DNA from: Haliotis asinina
Lineage: Eukaryota > Mollusca > Gastropoda > Lepetellida > Haliotidae
Length of the DNA: 64,000 nucleotides
Assembly: GCF_037392515.1 (NCBI RefSeq)
Contig: NC_090291.1
Coordinates: 16,643,501-16,707,500 of the forward strand
Direction: 5' to 3'
A program made the translations under genes and the position numbers. Positions 1 through 11,080 of this stretch are shown piece after piece. The notes below the pieces were generated by a model. That model saw nothing but the letters and a program-made list of their open reading frames with translations, made no database searches and was not told the DNA's origin. How positions within the stretch are numbered: position 1 is the first letter of the stretch; the number at the start of each line of letters is the position of its first letter.

Positions 1-370
1 CTTTACTCACATAAATGTCAACATGTATAGATGGAACTGGCAGATATGTTTTAAGTAAACATCTGTGGATAACTTAATCGGAAAATGCCCAATCACCATC
101 AACGGCAGTGACGCAGCAACGACATCAAACAAAGGAGGGGTCACTTGCAGCCAATATCGTGTGTGCCCACCAGGCACTGTAAGACAGTCTTCGGGGTCAC
201 TGGAAGACACAGATGCCTCAGAAACAGCTGTGGAATGGTCTACCAGTGATGTTGAAGGATCGGTGTCAATTCAGCACTTGTCTCTGGTCATGGAACCAGG
301 ACTTCCAAAGTGATCATGTTCAAAAACACAGTTTGGCGTAAGTCTTTCTTCTCGACGTCGATAAATCCGA
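1..370. other. unassigned left edge with an 82-codon open frame
   Basis: No recognisable gene. A forward frame is open at 65-313 and is rather GC-rich and Ser/Thr/Val-rich for this window, so it could be a piece of exon or of an old transposon. No domain is visible. A GTAAGT donor-like site follows at about 330, but the frame has already stopped. Confidence 0.2.
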
Positions 371-491
371 AAGCACAGAGCCAAATGAGTAACTATCTTC
401 TGAGGTTAGAGGTGGCAGTCTGTCTATACAACTGATAAACAAGGACATTAAAAGTACGGATTTACTCCAAGGTGGTCTTGAAATACAAGCG
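371..491 (-). repeat. 120-bp dispersed repeat R1, copy 1
   Basis: It aligns over about 120 bases with 3042-3162, and the similarity appears to continue some 20 bases further upstream. On the minus strand both copies are open in the same frame and about 28 of 40 residues agree (shared motifs ACISRPPW, RLPPLTS, FGSVL). That suggests a repeat that was once protein-coding. The family was not recognised. Confidence 0.6.
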
Positions 492-1016
492 TTATGCATA
501 TTCACTGGCGTTAGTAGTGACGATGACAAAGTGTCTCGTATTTTGCCTGTCTCATCTCTTTCAGTATACCTTCAGTTTCCTTGCATAGTCATTGCAATAT
601 TCGTGTTTCAGGTAATAGTTAAAACACTTCCTTTACGTATTGCCTTATGATTTTATATTCCATATGACTGTTGCTTTAAAACAATTCCGAATAAAAGTCT
701 TTGTTTCCGAAATAAGCCCGGGTTTCCATCAAAACCCCTATTTTCCGTAGAAGCGCTGGGTTTGCTTTTGGGAAATCCCGGTGGTGTTGGTTAACGCTTA
801 TCGGGCACCGCACGTGCATTTGTTTCACTGTTCCAACTACTGCGCTTACCCAACTCTAATACAAATCTATAATAACGATATCAATCTATGATCGTTTGTT
901 AAGCAATTTTTGTCAATTGGAAAGATCAAATTATGAGGATTCACAATCTTAATTTCACTCTATTTGGTTTACTTTTTCGTTTAAAGTGAAATTCATCGTT
1001 CCATCTTCACTCCAAA
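492..1016. other. AT-rich spacer, nothing recognised
   Basis: Unique-looking sequence between repeat R1 and the 66-bp array. No open frame of note, no SINE and no clear regulatory motif was seen. Confidence 0.5.
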
Positions 1017-2692
1017 CAGACTGTAGCAACTATTTCTTCTGATTGTGGAAATGGATATATCCTTGGTATAATCCCATGCGTAATGACCATAGCAACTATT
1101 TCTTCTGATTGTGGAAATGGATATATCCTTGGTGTAATCCCATGCGTAATGACCATAGCAACTATTTCTTCTGATTGTGGAAATGGATATATCCTTGGTG
1201 TAATCCCATGCGTAATGACCATAGCAACTATTTCTTCTGATTGTGGAAATGGATATATCCTTGGTATAATCCCATGCGTAATGACCATAGCAACTATTTC
1301 TTCTGATTGTGGAAATGGATATATCCTTGGTATAATCCCATGCGTAATGACCATAGCAACTATTTCTTCTGATTGTGGAAATGGATATATCCTTGGTATA
1401 ATCCCATGCGTAATGACCATAGCAACTATTTCTTCTGATTGTGGAAATGGATATATCCTTGGTATAATCCCATGCGTAATGACCATAGCAACTATTTCTT
1501 CTGATTGTGGAAATGGATATATCCTTGGTGTAATCCCATGCGTAATGACCATAGCAACTATTTCTTCTGATTGTGGAAATGGATATATCCTTGGTATAAT
1601 CCCATGCGTAATGACCATAGCAACTATTTCTTCTGATTGTGGAAATGGATATATCCTTGGTATAATCCCATGCGTAATGACCATAGCAACTATTTCTTCT
1701 GATTGTGGAAATGGATATATCCTTGGTATAATCCCATGCGTAATGACCATAGCAACTATTTCTTCTGATTGTGGAAATGGATATATCCTTGGTGTAATCC
1801 CATGCGTAATGACCATAGCAACTATTTCTTCTGATTGTGGAAATGGATATATCCTTGGTATAATCCCATGCGTAATGACCATAGCAACTATTTCTTCTGA
1901 TTGTGGAAATGGATATATCCTTGGTATAATCCCATGCGTAATGACCATAGCAACTATTTCTTCTGATTGTGGAAATGGATATATCCTTGGTGTAATCCCA
2001 TGCGTAATGACCATAGCAACTATTTCTTCTGATTGTGGAAATGGATATATCCTTGGTATAATCCCATGCGTAATGACCATAGCAACTATTTCTTCTGATT
2101 GTGGAAATGGATATATCCTTGGTATAATCCCATGCGTAATGACCATAGCAACTATTTCTTCTGATTGTGGAAATGGATATATCCTTGGTATAATCCCATG
2201 CGTAATGACCATAGCAACTATTTCTTCTGATTGTGGAAATGGATATATCCTTGGTATAATCCCATGCGTAATGACCATAGCAACTATTTCTTCTGATTGT
2301 GGAAATGGATATATCCTTGGTATAATCCCATGCGTAATGACCATAGCAACTATTTCTTCTGATTGTGGAAATGGATATATCCTTGGTGTAATCCCATGCG
2401 TAATGACCATAGCAACTATTTCTTCTGATTGTGGAAATGGATGTATCCTTGGTGTAATCCCATGCATAATGACCATAGCAACTATTTCTTCTGATTGTGG
2501 AAATGGATATATCCTTGGTATAATCCCATGCATAATGACCATAGCAACTATTTCTTCTGATTGTGGAAATGGATATATCCTTGGTATAATCCCATGCGTA
2601 ATGACCATAGCAACTATTTCTTCTGATTGTGGAAATGGATATATCCTTGGTATAATCCCATGCGTAATGACCATAGCAACTATTTCTGGAAA
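1017..2692. repeat. 66-bp minisatellite, about 25 copies
   Basis: About twenty-five head-to-tail 66-bp units are followed by a partial one. The core reads CTATTTCTTCTGATTGTGG and then GGATATATCC, a perfect 10-bp palindrome present in nearly every unit. Variation is very low: a TATAAT/TGTAAT alternation in the interior and a GCGTAA/GCATAA change in the last few units. One unit near 2440 has TGTATCC and so breaks its palindrome. A clearly diverged unit lies at about 2693-2780 on the right edge. Because 66 is a multiple of three and the unit lacks stops in several frames, both strands appear open for about 550 codons. This is a property of the repeat and not evidence for a gene. Confidence 0.97.
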
Positions 2693-2821
2693 AGTCTTGG
2701 ATCCTCGTATGGAATACTCCCACGTTTAATGACCATAGTTTTTATTTCATGTGAATATAGACATGGATCTGTCCCTGCTAATAAGAACCACCGACGCAAG
2801 TACTGTGACCAAAATAGCAAA

Positions 2822-2871
2822 GACAAATCGTTACTGTAACATAACACCAATAACCTCTTTAAGTGTTTCTT
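2822..2871. repeat. 50-bp direct repeat R2, copy 1
   Basis: Shares ACAAATCGTTACTGTAACA and the following CTTTAAGTGTTTCT with 3172-3221, about 350 bases downstream. Together with R1 it shows that this flank of the minisatellite was assembled by local duplication. Confidence 0.7.
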
Positions 2872-3041
2872 ATTGGTTTAACCTGTTGAAAGTGTTATTC
2901 GTCTTTTCACGTTTATAAAACATTTTGGATAACTGAAGGGGATGAAGGTTTTAATACCGAACGTGAGTATCTAAATTTTGCAGACAGTTACGAGCTAAGT
3001 AGCCGTGAAAGATGGCCATCTCCTAGACGAGCATGCACCTA

Positions 3042-3162
3042 AAGCACAGAGCCAAATGTGCAACTGTGTACTGAGGTCAGTGGTGGCAATCTCACTCTAC
3101 AAGTGATAAATAAAGACTTTAAATGTTCGGGTTTACCCCAAGGTGGTCTTGAAATACAAGCG
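3042..3162 (-). repeat. 120-bp dispersed repeat R1, copy 2
   Basis: Partner of 371-491 in direct orientation, so the two R1 copies bracket the 66-bp array. The minus-strand frame stays open through the repeat. Confidence 0.6.
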
Positions 3163-3171
3163 TACTTGCAA

Positions 3172-3221
3172 ACAAATCGTTACTGTAACACAATACTCAT
3201 AACCCCTTTAAGTGTTTCTCC
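3172..3221. repeat. 50-bp direct repeat R2, copy 2
   Basis: Follows R1 copy 2 after about 10 bases and matches 2822-2871 with a few differences. Confidence 0.7.
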
Positions 3222-5025
3222 TATCCGTCAGTAGTCGATGTTATTGTTCTGCAAGGACAACGAAATCAATAGCAACACATATATGTATATATATCCACGC
3301 TAATATGGCCAAGCAGCAAACATCCCAGCCCACTACGTTCAGTATGTAAAGTAGGTATTTAATCTATGCCGTGTTTGTCGCGTACTCCCGTTGTGTATAA
3401 TACCATCTGGATCCGTCGTCGCGCTCCAGAAGGGAACCAGACAGCGCAATGGAGAGATCGTGTATGTAATCACCGTAAGTATTTTACGTAATAAGTAATC
3501 AATTACTCTCATGTCAGTGGAGCAAACTAGTTATTGCTTTTCGTTCTACTGAATTTGTCAAATGGCATTGTATTTTGCGTGGATGAATCCAATGATTGGT
3601 TCCGTGTCTGTTCTGGATGGAGGTTCACGTCGTCGTCCCCACGTAGCCAACTAATAGACGCTGGAGTCAGGGTCGTTTTAGGCTTAATTACATATTGGAT
3701 GTTCCTTGCTGCCAATGAAACTTATACATGTCCTTTTCACAAAAGGAGATTCAGAAGAACGGTGAGGTAAGCTTCACAAAGCTTGATGTATGAAGCATAT
3801 ATATTGGAAATCTTTGATCTATGTTTTCATTAATTAGTTTGTTATTTATATGTTACATCGTAAAGACTATAGGTAGATGCAAAGATAAATAAGGAAGTCC
3901 TGTCTCGTGCTTTGCCTGTTGTGTTGGATGCATCTAAATTTGATCGGGCGAGGAAACAAGCAAACGAGTGAATGTTGTTAAGTGCCGTCTGCATGCCAAT
4001 TCTTTCCTTGGAATATCAGTCGGCCCAGAAGCTGTAAATATTTTCTCCCAATTCTGTCATTTCCTTGCAAAGAGGGTCAATAGTCAGAAAGGACTTACAT
4101 TAACCACCACGGAAATTTGTTTTCATGGCAATTATTATGAGTAAGCGTCCGACTTAAACTAATGTTTTAGTGGTTTATATTCCTCAAGGAGTTGACAATG
4201 CCAGTTTACTACACACCGGTCCCAAGACATGGGTAATAATAGATGCGGTTCCTGGCACAATATAATTGGCACATGAATGTAATTCAATAATGACGATCTA
4301 ATTTCGGTGTATTAAAGAATTCTGTATAATTGTTTGGAGATCTCTAATGGGAATTAATGTGTATCTATCAGGTTACAAAAGAACTGGTATTTGCCACTGG
4401 TTGGACCGCGACGTACAATTCACAAGTGCATGTCACTAGGCACTCAGAGAACAATAGCTCTGGCTAGCTAGCACTAAGCGCTTTATGTGGTACAGTTCTG
4501 ACCAGGCGACCATCTTTGTCCGGCATCTTGTTGGAACTTTTCTGCTAATGCAGGTTAATGGCCATTGTGACAGTGGCGATCATAGATACGTGTTTGTGCT
4601 TTAGTGGCCGCATGACGTGTTTACTGTGTATCATTTTCGGTACTGATGTTGACCTAATAACGCTAATGATAAACATGTTTCAGATAATGACGGCGTTAAT
4701 TGTGTATCCATTGCATACTAAACATCAAGTAGTACTAACAGTATCTCTACGAATGTTTGTGTTAAATGTCAAGTACATATCTTGCTTTCGAAACACGGTG
4801 TAAGACGATCTAGTACAAATGATATATCGTTGAAATCTATTATTATTTTAAGGTGTTGTACACCATTCAGTAATTCCTTTCACCAAGTATGCAGTCTACA
4901 AAATGTGAAAGAACTGCCAGGCAAACCGAAGTATACACCGGTGGAATTCCCTTTTAGAATGACTGAAAACCATATTGAAGTTGATGTCTTTTGGCGGCAT
5001 TTAGACGTTGATATATATGACAAGA
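3222..5025. other. non-coding spacer
   Basis: No SINE, tandem repeat or convincing exon was found. The short frames at 3534-3770, 4558-4803 and 4782-5039 have no recognisable motif and ordinary AT-rich composition. Confidence 0.4.
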
Positions 5026-5110
5026 TCCATTTGAAATGACCCGAGACGTTGGGTGTCAAAGAATTAAAAGAGGAAATATCCATAAAAGATGTTGGTCACA
5101 TACTGAAGTT
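5026..5110. repeat. 85-bp direct duplication flanking microsatellite, left copy
   Basis: Starts with CATTTGAAATGACC and ends with GGTCACATACTGAAGTT. It is about 85 percent identical to 5412-5497. The two copies sit immediately left and right of the compound microsatellite in the same orientation. Confidence 0.8.
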
Positions 5111-5118
5111 GTGTACGT

Positions 5119-5119
5119 A

Positions 5120-5188
<69 letters not shown>

Positions 5189-5327
5189 TCACTCACTCAC
5201 TCACTCACTCACTCACTCACACACTCACTCACTCACTCACACACACTCACTCACTCACACACACACACTCACTCACTCACTCACTCACTCACACACACAC
5301 ACTCACACACACACTCACATTCACTCA

Positions 5328-5362
<35 letters not shown>

Positions 5363-5384
5363 ACACACACACACACATGCAAAG
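5119..5384. repeat. compound CA / ACTC / CT microsatellite
   Basis: A long (CA)n run passes into alternating (ACTC)n and (CA)n blocks and then into (CT)n and (CA)n. The ACTC blocks match the terminal repeats of the SINE tails elsewhere in this window, so a SINE tail may have seeded the array. Confidence 0.95.
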
Positions 5385-5411
5385 ATCTTTTATGGGTAAA
5401 ACTTCTTTTAA

Positions 5412-5497
5412 TTCATTTGAAATGACCCCGAAACGTTGTGTGTCAAAGAATTAAAAGAGCATTTCTCCATGAAAGACATTGGTCACATACTGAAGTT
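5412..5497. repeat. 85-bp direct duplication flanking microsatellite, right copy
   Basis: Counterpart of 5026-5110. A second short (CA)n tract follows at about 5507-5538, so both copies are followed by a CA tract. This points to duplication of a unit made of flank plus microsatellite. Confidence 0.8.
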
Positions 5498-5538
5498 ATT
5501 GTTTTCTCACTCTCACACACACTCACACACACACACCC

Positions 5539-7836
5539 ATACGAAAATGACGAAAAATGAATAATAAAAATCAATTGTTATTTGATGGCGACGTTTTAGG
5601 CGAGTTTCGTGGTTGTGTTTTGAATCTTGACTTTGCAGTGTCTGTTTCTGTATGGTTCCGATAACGCTGCTCGTAGTCTTTATTGAGTTTGTTTGTTTTT
5701 TTGCGTCTGTATCAAATCCAATTTAAGGCAAAATTTTTGTTCCTGTTTTCGTCCTTGATTGTGTGGGATGATATTGGTAGGTGTCTCCTAGACCATGTTG
5801 CTGAATAATACCCTGGAACACATTTAGTGAGTGAAGTTTTGATTTAAGCTGTTTTTTAAGTCTTAAAGTCCCTGCGAAATGATGAGAGTTGACAATAATC
5901 ATACTTTATTCGCCATTGCACGTGTAGGTAGACACGTGACCAAAGAGAATCTTGGATTCGGCACAACGATCATGGAATCTGGAACGCCTGAGATAATAAC
6001 GTTCTCTTTAAACCCCCGAACCACATTTTGTATTGAACAAGTTTTTCTGTGAAGTGCCATTGTCAGAAGACCTGAGTTCCTTTCTTTGAACATATGACAG
6101 TTGGTTCATTATCTTTAAGTTTGTTGTTATGACTTTGTGAAATACTTAATGAAGGTTATATTCGTGTACAACCAATATATCTCAACCGGAGTGCCATTTT
6201 TTCTTGAGAATATCAGCAAGTAGCAAACGTGATTAACAAGGGCGTGGTCATTGTCGCGGGGACAGATGAGAAAATAACAAAAATAAGATCATTTCCAGGA
6301 TTCATGATGACCATGACATGATGCTTAGAGCTGCTACAATATAATGTCTTCTATTATTGGACAAAGGTAGAGGCCTACAGGATATCGGTTTCACATCATG
6401 TCTGTGTGCCAAGCTCTCGAAGGTGCTTGTTGAGTCAAATCGATAGGCATCCCACATCCTAATGGTTTGATCCATGGCGACCTCACGAAGACCTCATAAC
6501 TGACTGGCACACGAAATGTGTTCTTAAGTGTCCATCAGTATCGGACGCATGTTTTACAGTGTCTTTTGGTCTAGCTTTTTGGCGTTTCCTTGACGAATTT
6601 ATGCCTCAACTACTCAGGTAGGTAGGTAGATAAAATGTTCGATTTGGTTTGGGTTTGTTTCCTCCAAACGTTAAGTATCTCTTATTTTCGGAAGATTATA
6701 ATCACAGTTGTTTGAATAATGTATGTATATTCATAGTGCAATTATAGGGTTAGCGGTTTTACAGTTTACCAAGGTCTGTTTGTTGGGGACAATTTCTTTT
6801 AGCTTTCAATGTTTTGGGGTCTGCTGTAGGCGATACTCACAACAACGCATCTGACATTGTTTGTATTTAAATTTCTTTATAGTATGAAAACACATTAAAC
6901 CAGGATCAGAATAAGTTCTTTGAGAACTATCCACAGAACCTTGTTTTCATTCAGGATTTGAATACCTGTAACCTTCATTCAGCAGCTGGAGAGAGAGAAG
7001 TTTATCCCGCGTGGACAATCATGTATAAGCATCATCTATCTGACCATCGTCCTATATCATGTATGTATCAATCCCTTGATTGTTCGATATTAGACCAGCA
7101 ATCAGAAATCCTATAGTCAATCGATGGAGACGCATAGATTGGGCGCTATTTGGAGGTAGGATGCAATTAAGTAAGTGATGGTAACGCTTTTATCGATAAT
7201 GCCAAACAAAAGACGAGCATGGGACGCTGATCTTTCATCTCTGGCAGCATTTCCAAACACGCTCTCATTAGAAAAGATAACTGCTGAAAGAACAAAGGCC
7301 CAAGAGGAAGGAAAGGAGTGTTTTTATGTTGAAGAGGATGGACGACATCCTGTGGACCAAATGTCAGTGACTTTTGACCTTTGCTATGATCTGCGCGTTT
7401 TGGTAGTGCAATGAGAGGAGGTGATATGAAGAATGTAGTCCACATATCATGTTCGGCTGATTATCGTTTAGCGCGCAGCATCTTTCTCACGTTCTTATTA
7501 AGTAAGCAAGTAGTGCAGAGGTAGTTTCATTATAACCGCTTTGTGTGTTACGTGCTATCGTTATAAACCTATATCCATACACAAATATTATCTTGTGTGA
7601 GGTTATATGGTGAAATTTGTAAATCGGGGATACTGATTCAGAAGTCATTTTACTGTATTTAAGGTGTATTTAAGTTGGATGTTGAACTAATACTAAAACT
7701 GATTATGAGTGGGAGAAATGTTTGGAAGTAGATTATTTCTTTAATGCATTACTGCTTATCTGACACAGCTGTATGTAAATGCCGTTCGAACTGCCATCGG
7801 ATATAGACGTTAATAACAATGTTATATTGGTATTTT
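5539..7836. other. non-coding spacer with one coding-like frame
   Basis: Mostly AT-rich unique sequence. The forward frame at 7175-7414 has a charged, plausible composition (TAERTKAQEEGKECF) and shares the 18-mer CTGCTGAAAGAACAAAGG with a frame at about 32731, so it may be a fragment of a repeated element. No domain was recognised. Confidence 0.3.
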
Positions 7837-7958
7837 ACCTGTGAAGATCCGGGTTAGAATTGATCTTCAGAGTCCTATGTTTGTCGTAAGAGGCGATCGG
7901 GTGGTCATGTTCGCGGACACACGTCATCGTGGCCCAATTGCTCACATCACTCACTCTA
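7837..7958 (+). mobile_element. SINE family B copy, internally deleted
   Basis: Has the family B head (GAAGATCCGGGTTAGAATTG), the GTAAGAGGCGA and GATCGGGTGGTCA core blocks and a terminal ACATCACTCACTC. The middle body is missing. Confidence 0.8.
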
Positions 7959-8227
7959 TTGTTATTTGAAGCTTAAAAAAACGGTTTATGTCAACAAGAC
8001 ACAGATATGTGTTGTAATGTATACCATGGCATGCCTCAGACACTGCAGACACAGTATATTGTGTGTGTATTTGGCGCCCATGTAGAATCGCCTGGCGTCA
8101 GAACTGAAATGGCATGCTCATGTGTTTGTGACGGATGGCACTGGTGGGACGTCTGCCGTTCAACGAACGAAATCTTAACTTTTGATTATGATTCATGAGT
8201 GACTAGGAATGGTTTTAATCAAATTTT

Positions 8228-8350
8228 ACCAACAGAAATTGGTTTCACAAATTCTACCCACATAGACTTCACATTCCCTTCACATGTGAGGAATCAAACC
8301 CCCGTGACGAGCTAATTAATGCTTTAACCACTAGGCTACCCCACCGCCCC
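8228..8350 (-). mobile_element. SINE family A 5' part
   Basis: Read on the minus strand it shows the tRNA-like head GGGGTAGCCTAGTGGTTAAA (box A) and GGTTTGATTCC (box B). The 3' half is missing or strongly diverged. Confidence 0.8.
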
Positions 8351-8800
8351 TGGTGAGAAAGGGGCATGACATCAACTCATGTTCCTTGACTTTGACGGTT
8401 CTTCCAAACGGTTCTCCTAGATCTTTAAAATACCAGGCATTGGAGCATCATTGTGTTTTGTGCTCTTTACCATCTGTTGTGAAATCAGTGTGCCTCAACG
8501 CCTGCATGGTAGACAGCTACATAAATCAATCATTTTAAATCATTAATTTTACATTATAAGACAAATAGTCAATATTGGTTGTATATGAAATAACAAATTA
8601 AACCATGCTCACCCTGCTATATTACATATTGCTTTATGACAAACTTAATTGTCTCTTCACATGGCACAGCTGTACAAGATAGTTTTGTGACGTTAACATC
8701 TGATCATCAATATATTTGAAAATCATGCAAATACATAAAGAAAACCATTATATATATCACATGTATTTTAAAGAATATACATCGGCAGTGAGTGTATATT
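8351..8800. other. AT-rich spacer
   Basis: No gene or repeat was recognised between two SINE insertions. Confidence 0.4.
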
Positions 8801-9654
8801 TATCCATGCACCCGACCCGTGAAGATCGGGGTTAGAATTGATCTTTAACAACCCTTGTTTGTGGTAAGACTCGACTAAGGGGATCGGGTGGTCAGGCTCT
8901 CTGGCTTGGTTGACGTAAGAGGCGACTAAGGGGATCGGGTGGTCAGGCTCTCTGACTTGGTTGACGTAAGAGGCGACTAAGGGGATCGGGTGGTCAGGCT
9001 CTCTGACTTGGCTGACGTAAGAGGCGACTAAGGGGATCGGGTGGTCAGGCTCTCTGACTTGGGTGACGTAAGAGGCGACGAAGGGGATCGGGTGGTCAGG
9101 CTCTCTGACTTGGCTGACGTAAGAGGCGACTAAGGGGATCGGGTGGTCAGGCTCTCTGACTTGGGTGACGTAAGAGGCGGCTAAGGGGATCGGGTGGTCA
9201 GGCTCTCTGGCTTGGTTGACGTAAGAGGCGACTAAGGGGATCGGGTGGTCAGGCTCTCTGACTTGGCTGACGTAAGAGGCGACTAAGGGGATCGGGTGGT
9301 CAGGCTCTCTGACTTGGCTGACGTAAGAGGCGACTAAGGGGATCGGGTGGTCAGGCTCTCTGACTTGGCTGACGTAAGAGGCGACTAAGGGGATCGGGTG
9401 GTCAGGCTCTCTGACTTGGTTGACGTAAGAGGCGACTAAGGGGATCGGGTGGTCAGGCTCTCTGACTTGGGTGACGTAAGAGGCGGCTAAGGGGATCGGG
9501 TGGTCAGGCTCTCTGACTTGGCTGACGTCATTGTATCTCAGTTCCGCAGATCGATGATCATGCGGTTGATCATTTGACTGACTACAGATTACTGACATAT
9601 AGCTGGAACATTTCTGAGTGCGGCATAAAACTAAACTAACACACTATCCATGCA
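8801..9654 (+). mobile_element. SINE family B with internal 51-bp expansion
   Basis: The element body (8811-9644) is bounded by a perfect 10-bp target-site duplication TATCCATGCA at 8801-8810 and 9645-9654. It begins with the family B head, carries thirteen copies of a core segment at 8864-9526, then resumes the normal 3' body (TCGATGATCATGCGG, ATAGCTGGAACATT, GCGGCATAAAACTAAACT). The intact target-site duplication means a standard SINE inserted first and expanded inside, or that an already expanded source was mobilised. Confidence 0.9.
8864..9526 (+). repeat. 51-bp minisatellite, 13 units, inside a SINE
   Basis: Units start GTAAGAGGCGACTAAGGGG and end CTTGGYTGAC. They differ at a few positions (GACT/GGCT, TTGAC/CTGAC/GTGAC). 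The period is exactly 17 codons, so the minus strand reads as a false 276-residue protein of REPDHPIPLVASYV repeats. Confidence 0.97.
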
Positions 9655-10574
9655 TCCTGGTAGACTTACGCCCCCAAATGTTGTAATGTCAGTAATGGAG
9701 CTTCAGGGTTTGAGCCATGGAATGGTAAGTATGTGGTTAGCCGTATAAGTGTTCCCTTTGTTGTTGAAATGGTCTTGAATTAGCAGATGCATGTAACACT
9801 CGATAATGTCAATAGGACTATCGCCTCATCATCTGTTAATCATCTTCCTTTGTGAACCGCTTATCAGCAGTCATGTTGATCTCCCGCCTTCTTCTGTGAT
9901 TACTGAAGGTCGCCAAATCCAAAAAAATGTTTCTGGAAGTATCGTACATTGAGTACAACATGTCAGATATGCCCTACTTTATTTACGCTAGTGGGAGTGA
10001 AGTAGGAGTAGTTACAGGGACACTTACATATCTAGATGACAGCTGATGTGAAAATAGACGTTAATCGATATGTGTAGATATATACATGACATTTGCACAT
10101 TTAATGGAATTTAGTGTAGAGACACATATATCTTACTGAGGTTTTTTGTCCCAAAAAACTGGTTAGGACCATAAAATGTGTGATTACCTTCAACGGAATT
10201 AATATAGCGTACTATTTATTATGTTATACCACGGTGTGATTTTACGTGGAATTTACACCTGGGTACCCTGGTGGTTAAAGCGTTGGAGATCCGGTTTCAA
10301 CTTAAGCATTGTATTCACAAAACTTAAAGTGTCTACTACTTATGAGTGTAATATCAATTTTAGTAAATCCTGGGAAATGTATTTTCTCACATTTGAGTAA
10401 AAAATCTAACTTAAGTCACTTTCAGTGAACTTTTCATAATATAGACATCACTGTTTGATCTGCTGCACACCATGAAATCTGTATTCAACAGATACCTGAG
10501 ACAAATATTCTCTAGTGCTGATAAGTCATATACTTTTGTTGTAGTAAATATGGTCACACTCAATCGATATGAAT
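9655..10574. other. spacer with a tRNA-like SINE scrap
   Basis: Mostly unique AT-rich DNA. Bases 10258-10300 (CCCTGGTGGTTAAAGCG, then CCGGTTTCAA) look like the box A to box B head of SINE family A without the rest. ATGGTAAGTATG at 9721-9732 is a donor-like sequence with no convincing exon. Confidence 0.4.
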
Positions 10575-11080
10575 ACAAATGACATTACGAGGGATGGTCA
10601 AAAAGTTCTAAACCTAAGTCACGTCTAGACTGGTGACTCCATCTAATCTTGGGAGTGTTGCTGGGCTGTGTTCTTCATCAGCATTTCCAGTTATTTTACT
10701 CAAGTAGATCAACTAGTCCGAAAGCAACAGCTCCTTAACGCATACTGGGGTATACATACGAGTACAAGGTGAGAGATGTTGAGGGATGGAGTTTTGGTTT
10801 TACATAACAATCCTTCGCCTCACACTTCGATTGGCAAAGTCTGCAATACATCAACATGGCTTTGAAGAACCTCCTCATCCACCATATTCACCTGAACTGG
10901 CCCGAAGCGACATTTACCTATTTCCAAATTTGAAGGAACATTTCCGTGTAAAACGCAATGCCCTTTATGACAAGCTAAAATGTGCTTTACTCATATGGTA
11001 TATCGCATATACCAGATGCTTCCAGAATCTGCTGCTTTCGAACTAGTCAGTTGCGTTCATTTGGCACATCATTTCAGCTT
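10575..11080 (+). pseudogene. mariner-like transposase remnant
   Basis: The 5' end GAGGGATGGTCAAAAAGTTCT resembles a mariner terminal repeat. At about 10790-10960 two frames together show the C-terminal catalytic part of a mariner DD34D transposase: LHNNPSPHTS (where LHDN.RPHT is expected) and, after a frameshift, PPHPPYSPELARSDIYLF, which matches the PPYSPDLAPSD block around the third catalytic Asp. The second catalytic Asp has become Asn and the frame is broken. The first two thirds of the gene are missing: the 5' end joins the C-terminal part within about 200 bases. It is a deleted, inactive copy. Family assignment rests on these motifs only. Confidence 0.8.

Noticed and set aside
1017-2692. 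CRISPR-like array
   Set aside because: Repeats are directly adjacent with no spacers, and the DNA is eukaryotic.
993-2729. Proteins of about 550-576 residues on both strands
   Set aside because: They are three readings of the same 66-bp array, a multiple of three without stops; no flanking gene structure.
5036-5425. His-Thr/Ser-Leu repeat protein
   Set aside because: Translation of the CA/ACTC microsatellite.
8768-9598. 276-residue REPDHPIP-repeat protein on the minus strand
   Set aside because: It is the reverse reading of a SINE core expanded in 51-bp units; the same motif occurs in the ordinary SINE at 33433.
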